64,000 nt of DNA from an uncultured Bacteroidota bacterium. Its GTDB lineage: Bacteria > Bacteroidota > Bacteroidia > Chitinophagales > Chitinophagaceae. Location: assembly GCA_903903635.1 (NCBI GenBank), contig CAIUZK010000268.1:51117-115116 (forward strand), read 5' to 3'. Shown here piece after piece: positions 59,281-64,000 of this stretch (position 1 is the first letter of the stretch; each line of letters starts with the position of its first letter). The position numbers and the translations under genes are program-made. A model generated the notes under the pieces. It was not told the DNA's origin. It did not search any database and worked only from the letters and a program-made list of their open reading frames with translations.

Positions 59281-61275
59281 CTATCCCTTCTTTGTCATCA
59301 ATAAAGTTACTTTACTGAAATCAGCAGCGGTATTCACCACACCCTTGAACCGCTCAAAATCAGCGGCAGAGAAATGAACCTGTGGGTATATTTCAATAAT
59401 AGTCACCACCAGTTTGTCTCCGTTTTTCTTATCCTTTTTCAATTCATAACCTGAACGGAATGCTACTACTGCCTTAAGGTCGCGGTTCACATAGTCATTC
59501 TGCATTTTCAGTGCTTCAGGATTCAATACCTTGTAGCCCTTAGGTATGTTTATGGTAATGGTTCTGCTCATGCTTACCGGATAGTCGAGGTCAATCGGCA
59601 TTACCCTGTTTTTTTCATTATAGAGGCTGCTGTGAGGTCCTATAAGTGAACCCACTTTTACGAGGTAGGTCTTGCCTGCTTTTTCTACCAGGCCATCTGT
59701 ATTTACAGTTGCAGTAATGCCCAATGGTGCATTGCTGTAAGACTTTTGAATTTCAGGGTTGGAGATGGTGTATTTAAGAATTTGTTCCGGCTTTCCGGCA
59801 ATGTTCACCACCTTCTCAATAAGGTCCTTTTCTTTGTCTTTTGATCCAAGCAACAATGACTTCCTGATCTCAGTGGCCAGGTAACCTGTGTAAGAATAAG
59901 CGACATCTACCTGGGCATCCATGTCTTTATTGAAAGATACACCTGCCGCGATATTGTGCTGATTTTCATTTAATGGTAACGGGGCTACTGTTTTGAATTC
60001 CATTAGCGGATTGACCACATCCGTTTTAGGAGGGATAGAGCAAAATACCCCTTTGGTAAAGAGCGCTTCTTCAGGCACAACAGGATAACGGTAATATACA
60101 CTGGTAGGAGAAAGGAATTTTTTCTGATTAGGGAAGTAGAATAGATAATAATCCAGATTGCCCCAGTTTTCAAAATCCTTATCAAAACGATGCTCCTGCC
60201 TGTTGTATGTGGCGCCAAGTTCATGCTTTACTTCTGCCTGTGAAAAACAAGCTGCGAAGAGTTTAATATATCCGGCAGGAGTTGCTGCCTTGTTATTTAT
60301 GATGCTATCCAGGTCATCGTTCTCATCATCCATATCAGGATACAAAACAATGTTGTTCTTGATACCATCTTCAATTCTCTTTATGTTTACCTGTTCCTTA
60401 TTTGTAGGGCGGGCATTCAGATTGTCGAGGTATTTATTAACGGCGGCACGCTCTTTTTCAGTAATAACATAATTCTCATCGAATAGCCTGCGGGCAAAGT
60501 GATCCCAGGTATAAATCTTTGCTGAATCAATAAGATTTTCATCAATAAATTTATGTATCCTGTACTCGGCGCGCTGGCGATGAAGATTATAGTAACTGTT
60601 CGGTTCACCGTGCAGCGCCGGAATGTCGTTAACAGCAATATTGATATGCCTGCGGTTATTCAGCAAAGTATCTTTTGCATCAGGAAAGCCATTGTAGCCT
60701 TTCTCTTCAAACACAATATCCCTTGGATAGGAGATATCAAAGTGAGTACTGGCTACCGGTACCGGGTATTGAAACGATTCATTACCAAATAAAGAAAACC
60801 GGCGTATTTCCTTGATAAGCAATTCTACCTCGGCAAAGCGCTCCACACCTTCCATTGCAAACACGATCTCATATTGCCCGTATTCGTTCTTGGTTACTTT
60901 TATCATGTCCTTGGCAATCTCATGCACCTTTCCGTTTGGCAATATGGTACGGGCTTTTATCAAGGGTACTCTTGTTCTTGATCCTACCGGAATAGACACC
61001 TTATTGAACATTTCTATTCCCCGTTCGTCAATGACTTTTATAATTCTGTGATGGGTATAGTAAACCTCTATTCCCTTGCCCTCAACCCTGTAGTCGAGCG
61101 AAACATCATTCAGCAGTATTAAAGCCGCTTCATGGGCATATTCAGGGGGAAGATCGTGTATATATGCCTTTTCAGCCCATTCAGGAGTATGGGTTTTATT
61201 GGTATGTTTTTTCTGTGCTGCAACAGATACAGCAAATGCAGAAAAAAGTATAAAAAATACGGAAATTTTTCTCAT
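59281..61275 (-). CDS. DUF3857 protein with degenerate transglutaminase-like domain
   Basis: A 664-residue exported protein, signal peptide to about VAAQ (21). The N-terminal part follows the DUF3857 pattern (YYTHHRIIKVIDERGIEMFN, KARTILPNGKVHEIAKDM). A middle region (about 325-410) aligns by eye with the transglutaminase core of the neighbouring protein, but its catalytic positions are changed: GYIK in place of GDCK, NLDY in place of CNHM, FLSP in place of FMDG. The C-terminal beta domain contains PVSMSRTITINIPKGYKVLN. It therefore looks like a pseudoenzyme or scaffold. It starts 12 bases after the stop of the 61288-63246 gene and is co-transcribed with it. Confidence 0.82.
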   Translation of the reverse strand: MRKISVFFILFSAFAVSVAAQKKHTNKTHTPEWAEKAYIHDLPPEYAHEAALILLNDVSLDYRVEGKGIEVYYTHHRIIKVIDERGIEMFNKVSIPVGSRTRVPLIKARTILPNGKVHEIAKDMIKVTKNEYGQYEIVFAMEGVERFAEVELLIKEIRRFSLFGNESFQYPVPVASTHFDISYPRDIVFEEKGYNGFPDAKDTLLNNRRHINIAVNDIPALHGEPNSYYNLHRQRAEYRIHKFIDENLIDSAKIYTWDHFARRLFDENYVITEKERAAVNKYLDNLNARPTNKEQVNIKRIEDGIKNNIVLYPDMDDENDDLDSIINNKAATPAGYIKLFAACFSQAEVKHELGATYNRQEHRFDKDFENWGNLDYYLFYFPNQKKFLSPTSVYYRYPVVPEEALFTKGVFCSIPPKTDVVNPLMEFKTVAPLPLNENQHNIAAGVSFNKDMDAQVDVAYSYTGYLATEIRKSLLLGSKDKEKDLIEKVVNIAGKPEQILKYTISNPEIQKSYSNAPLGITATVNTDGLVEKAGKTYLVKVGSLIGPHSSLYNEKNRVMPIDLDYPVSMSRTITINIPKGYKVLNPEALKMQNDYVNRDLKAVVAFRSGYELKKDKKNGDKLVVTIIEIYPQVHFSAADFERFKGVVNTAADFSKVTLLMTKKG

Positions 61276-61287
61276 GTTAGTTAGTAA

Positions 61288-63246
61288 TTATTTGCCAGTT
61301 AGCACTACGGTTTCCCTGTATTGTTTTTTAAGTTCGTCAACCATTTTATTATTTGCCGCAAACATTTTCGGGCTTGCCGCAAGTGCGCTTAACTCATATT
61401 CCTTTATCAAAGTAATTTTATTCTTTTCTGCCTTGTAGGTGATTTTGTAGCTCCACAATCCATCTACTGATCCCTGTGAAGATTTAGGCAGGTAGGATAC
61501 TTTATATCCTTTAGGTATCTCCAGTACAACCACTTCTTTTGTCAGGTGCTGATAGTTGAAGTATACCGGGAAATTCCTATCCTCTGTATCTATCCTGTTA
61601 TCTTCAAAAGTATGCCGCACATTCATATTGATGTAGGTTTGTTTGCCTGCTTTATGCACATAATCATCAACCGTAAATTCAGCTTCAATTGTCGCGCTTT
61701 TATCCGGAGTGAGACCAGTGTACACTGCATGTTTATCCTTCCTGTATTTATCCGAACCTCTTTCAGTAAGACTCAATACTTCCTTATCCCAATCGTCTCC
61801 TTTAATGTACATTTTTTTCACGCCCAGTTCCCATGCTTTATAGCCTGTATAAGACTGCTTAACCGTACCTGTGATTCTAAAGTTGTTGAATTTCATGTAA
61901 GTACTGTCTACCAACTGGTTCTTATCAGATGAAGTAACGGGAATGGTTACGATCTTGTAATTTTTTTCGTCGATAGCTATCATGGCTTCCTTACCCTGTA
62001 TACCACCCGGGTTTTGCCCGAATGGGATGTAAGGATGTGTACCATCCATAAAGATCCATTCGTCGCCCAGTTTCAATGCACATATCATGTGATTGCACAC
62101 CAACGGCAGCGGTGTTTCATTGAAAGAATAGGGGATATCCCTGGTGCCTATCCATGTGAAATATGCATCCAGCCCGGCTTTACGGCACATGGTAACCAGT
62201 ACTCCTGCCATGTCTTTACAATCTCCGTATTTCCTTTTCAACACTTGTGCCGCATCACGAGGCACAAATCCTTCGAGCCCTTTTTCAAATGCGATATAGT
62301 GCAGGTTCTTCTGTACCCACTGGTAAATGTGCATCGCCTTATCTCTTTTGCTTACATCAAATCTGGTGATTTCAGCAACCGTATTATTCAGCAATGTATC
62401 TTCCTTGAGGTTACGGTTCCTCACATTCTTGTACATATACTTATACAACTGATCAGGATTGCCCAGCATATCTACTTTCTTGCTTGCCTCCGAAAGTTTG
62501 TAGGAAGTGATATAAGGAATGATATGTGTAATATAGTAATTGCCCGATGGAACATGATCGTAGTCCTTAACTGCCTTTACATTGTTTATCGTGAATTTGT
62601 AAGTAATCTTACCTGCTTTCTCTTCAACTGTTTTGTGAATCATGCCGGTATCTGTGCCTTTCAGTACAAAACCCATGTTTACATAATTGGGTACAGTCAC
62701 TTCAAATATAGCCTCGTCTACAGGCAGATTGCCCTGGTAGGAAAATGCAGGAATCATATGAAGATCGGTGTGCTCGATGGCATACCTGGTGCGGGTTACC
62801 GAGTTTTTCAAAAGTCCGGAATAAGATACTATCACATAACGGTTATCATCGTAAAATACATTATCCCGCTCCGGGTTGACCTCTGCAAAATTGTAACAGG
62901 GTACCTTCCTGTATCCTGATTTTGTTGGCAACATGGCTACAGCAGTAAGATCATTCAGTTGGTGAAAATCACTGTGAAAGAAGTAATCAGTGTTATAAAC
63001 ACCGCGGGAAAGATCGGTGATAAACAATTTTTCCTTGGTAAAATAACTGTTGGCCACCAGTTCACCACCTTCATTTGATATCACGAGGTGACGGGTATAA
63101 TGGGCAACAACAGCATCTTCATTTTTATATTTTACCGCCAGACTGTCGTACTCCTGCGCCTGCAAGCTACAGGCTACAAACAGGGCAGCCATAAAGATGC
63201 CAGCCATCGTTATGGAAGGTGTTATTCGCTTTGATTTATTGATCAT
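61288..63246 (-). CDS. DUF3857 protein with transglutaminase-like core
   Basis: A 652-residue exported protein, signal segment to about SLQAQ (31), DUF3857 domain (about 35-250), transglutaminase-like core with a complete triad, YGDCKDMAGVL (Cys about 343), VCNHMICALKL and FMDGTHPYIPFG, and a C-terminal beta domain (LEIPKGYKVSYLPKSSQGSV). Family members may crosslink or hydrolyse amide bonds in the periplasm or outer membrane; the substrate is unknown. It is first in a two-gene operon with a paralogue that has lost the triad. An AGGAG directly adjoins the ATG but is too close to act as a normal ribosome-binding site. Confidence 0.87.
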   Translation of the reverse strand: MINKSKRITPSITMAGIFMAALFVACSLQAQEYDSLAVKYKNEDAVVAHYTRHLVISNEGGELVANSYFTKEKLFITDLSRGVYNTDYFFHSDFHQLNDLTAVAMLPTKSGYRKVPCYNFAEVNPERDNVFYDDNRYVIVSYSGLLKNSVTRTRYAIEHTDLHMIPAFSYQGNLPVDEAIFEVTVPNYVNMGFVLKGTDTGMIHKTVEEKAGKITYKFTINNVKAVKDYDHVPSGNYYITHIIPYITSYKLSEASKKVDMLGNPDQLYKYMYKNVRNRNLKEDTLLNNTVAEITRFDVSKRDKAMHIYQWVQKNLHYIAFEKGLEGFVPRDAAQVLKRKYGDCKDMAGVLVTMCRKAGLDAYFTWIGTRDIPYSFNETPLPLVCNHMICALKLGDEWIFMDGTHPYIPFGQNPGGIQGKEAMIAIDEKNYKIVTIPVTSSDKNQLVDSTYMKFNNFRITGTVKQSYTGYKAWELGVKKMYIKGDDWDKEVLSLTERGSDKYRKDKHAVYTGLTPDKSATIEAEFTVDDYVHKAGKQTYINMNVRHTFEDNRIDTEDRNFPVYFNYQHLTKEVVVLEIPKGYKVSYLPKSSQGSVDGLWSYKITYKAEKNKITLIKEYELSALAASPKMFAANNKMVDELKKQYRETVVLTGK

Positions 63247-63558
63247 CTCCTATATATTATTTCTTAATAAATTTCTAAGCCCGCCTCAGCAGGGTATAAA
63301 TATAATGATAAAAATAGAGTAGCCATGTATTTTTAGGCTTAGGCTCAATTTATCCTCAGTAACGATAACCCAAAATAGAAAATATTTTGTTTGGTTGCAT
63401 ATTCATTAAAGAATTACAAATAAGAGAACTGCAATGTGAGCTCATGAAATGTTAGCAGGCTGAAATTTACAGTTAGGGTAAGGGCTGGCTTTTAACCCAT
63501 AGATCCTGAAAACGATTATACCAGCTTATTTATATAAATTCGCTATAAACCCCTTAAT
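63247..63558. other. A/T-rich divergent spacer
   Basis: 312 bases holding the 5' regions of the DUF3857 operon (left) and the antitoxin-like gene (right). No clear TAnnTTTG match, repeat or hairpin stands out. Confidence 0.5.
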
Positions 63559-63786
63559 ATGAAAATTCAGTTTGTAACAGATAGCAGAGGGCAAAAAAGT
63601 GCCGTGATACTTCCTATGAAGGATTATGAGAAGATGCTGGAAGAGCTGGACGAATATGCCTGTATCAAGGCCTATGATAAAGCCAAAGCACGCAAAATGG
63701 AGTTTGTGCCTGCTGCCGAAATGTTCAAGGCCATAGAGCAAAAACGCAAACATAGAATCCAATACCGCATGGTTGTAAAAAGTTGA
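63559..63786 (+). CDS. Orphan Phd/RelB-type antitoxin-like protein
   Basis: A 75-residue protein starting MKIQFVTDSRGQKSAVILPM with KDYEKMLEELDEYACIKAYD, the beta-then-helix DNA-binding pattern of Phd/RelB-like antitoxins, followed by a helical tail FKAIEQKRKHRI. Toxins of such pairs usually overlap or follow at once, but the remaining 214 bases to the window end show no toxin frame. The last residues, YRMVVKS, resemble the first residues of a RelE-type toxin and could mark a deletion or fusion scar; this is speculative. Confidence 0.7.
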   Translation: MKIQFVTDSRGQKSAVILPMKDYEKMLEELDEYACIKAYDKAKARKMEFVPAAEMFKAIEQKRKHRIQYRMVVKS

Positions 63787-64000
63787 AGGACTAATTAGGC
63801 AATCAACTCAGGCAGGGCAAATTTTTCATAATTTTTGAATCGGATTTATGGTTTTAGTTGCAAAAAAATATTGAGACGAACAACCAAACTGTTTTTTAAA
63901 TTTATTATTAATTAATGACAATAAATTGCCATTCTTTAATTCAACTCTCCGATTAACAAAAATTTTTTATCAATGCTGCTTTTTAAATAATTGTCAAATT

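Noticed and set aside
1..64000. tRNA, rRNA and known riboswitches
   Set aside because: No T-loop/anticodon pattern or rRNA segment was found; the leaders of ahcY and other candidates are too short for a riboswitch.

Overview
This 64 kb window is chromosomal DNA of a member of the Bacteroidota, most likely a Chitinophagaceae-like bacterium. The reasons are: promoters of the TAnnTTTG type upstream of many genes with almost no Shine-Dalgarno sequences; three giant secreted proteins with type IX secretion (T9SS) C-terminal sorting domains; a TonB-dependent receptor with an N-terminal carboxypeptidase-like domain; DUF3857 proteins; and many small lipoproteins. No rRNA, tRNA, CRISPR array, prophage or intact insertion sequence was seen.

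Layout. 0-2 kb: a partial gene end, a DUF1360 membrane protein with a small partner, and a lipoprotein. 2.2-4.9 kb: an operon of a periplasmic thioredoxin-fold protein, an FtsX-type permease and a LolD-like ATPase. 4.9-7.2 kb: an accessory island of degenerate repeats, a putative micro-ORF with its own consensus promoter, and a RhuM-family gene. 7.2-14.3 kb: thiolase, two tandem GT87-like membrane proteins, three tiny ORFs, a lipoprotein, and S-adenosylhomocysteinase. 14.7-19.5 kb (minus): YidC, a small lipoprotein, HPRT and a glucosaminidase/LysM protein. 19.7-25.7 kb: phosphodiester glycosidase, O-methyltransferase, LOG protein, Na+/solute symporter, outer-membrane barrel and GlcD-type oxidase. 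26.5-32.6 kb: ABC-F ATPase, a LolA-like protein, an ECF sigma / membrane protein / Spy-like cluster whose sigma gene has no normal start codon, a HEPN-MNT pair, and thymidylate kinase.

32.6-46.2 kb (minus): three paralogous T9SS proteins of 1440-1489 residues. They carry different N-terminal domains on nearly interchangeable arrays of Ig-like modules, and each is closed by its own strong terminator. 46.7-54.9 kb: OmpA protein, small genes, an orphan antitoxin-like gene, an amidohydrolase lipoprotein with a relic of a paralogue about 1.3 kb from its 3' end, a barrel protein and a TonB receptor. 54.9-63.8 kb: phosphoglycerate mutase, a second ECF sigma operon, two DUF3857 proteins (one an apparent pseudo-transglutaminase) and another orphan antitoxin-like gene.

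The window is mainly housekeeping metabolism plus envelope and surface biology. The points most worth following are the start-less sigma factor, the repeat/micro-ORF island at 4.9-5.6 kb, the T9SS module array, the thioredoxin-FtsX system, the transglutaminase/pseudo-transglutaminase pair and the amidohydrolase relic. All family calls were made by reading the sequence; no database search was run.
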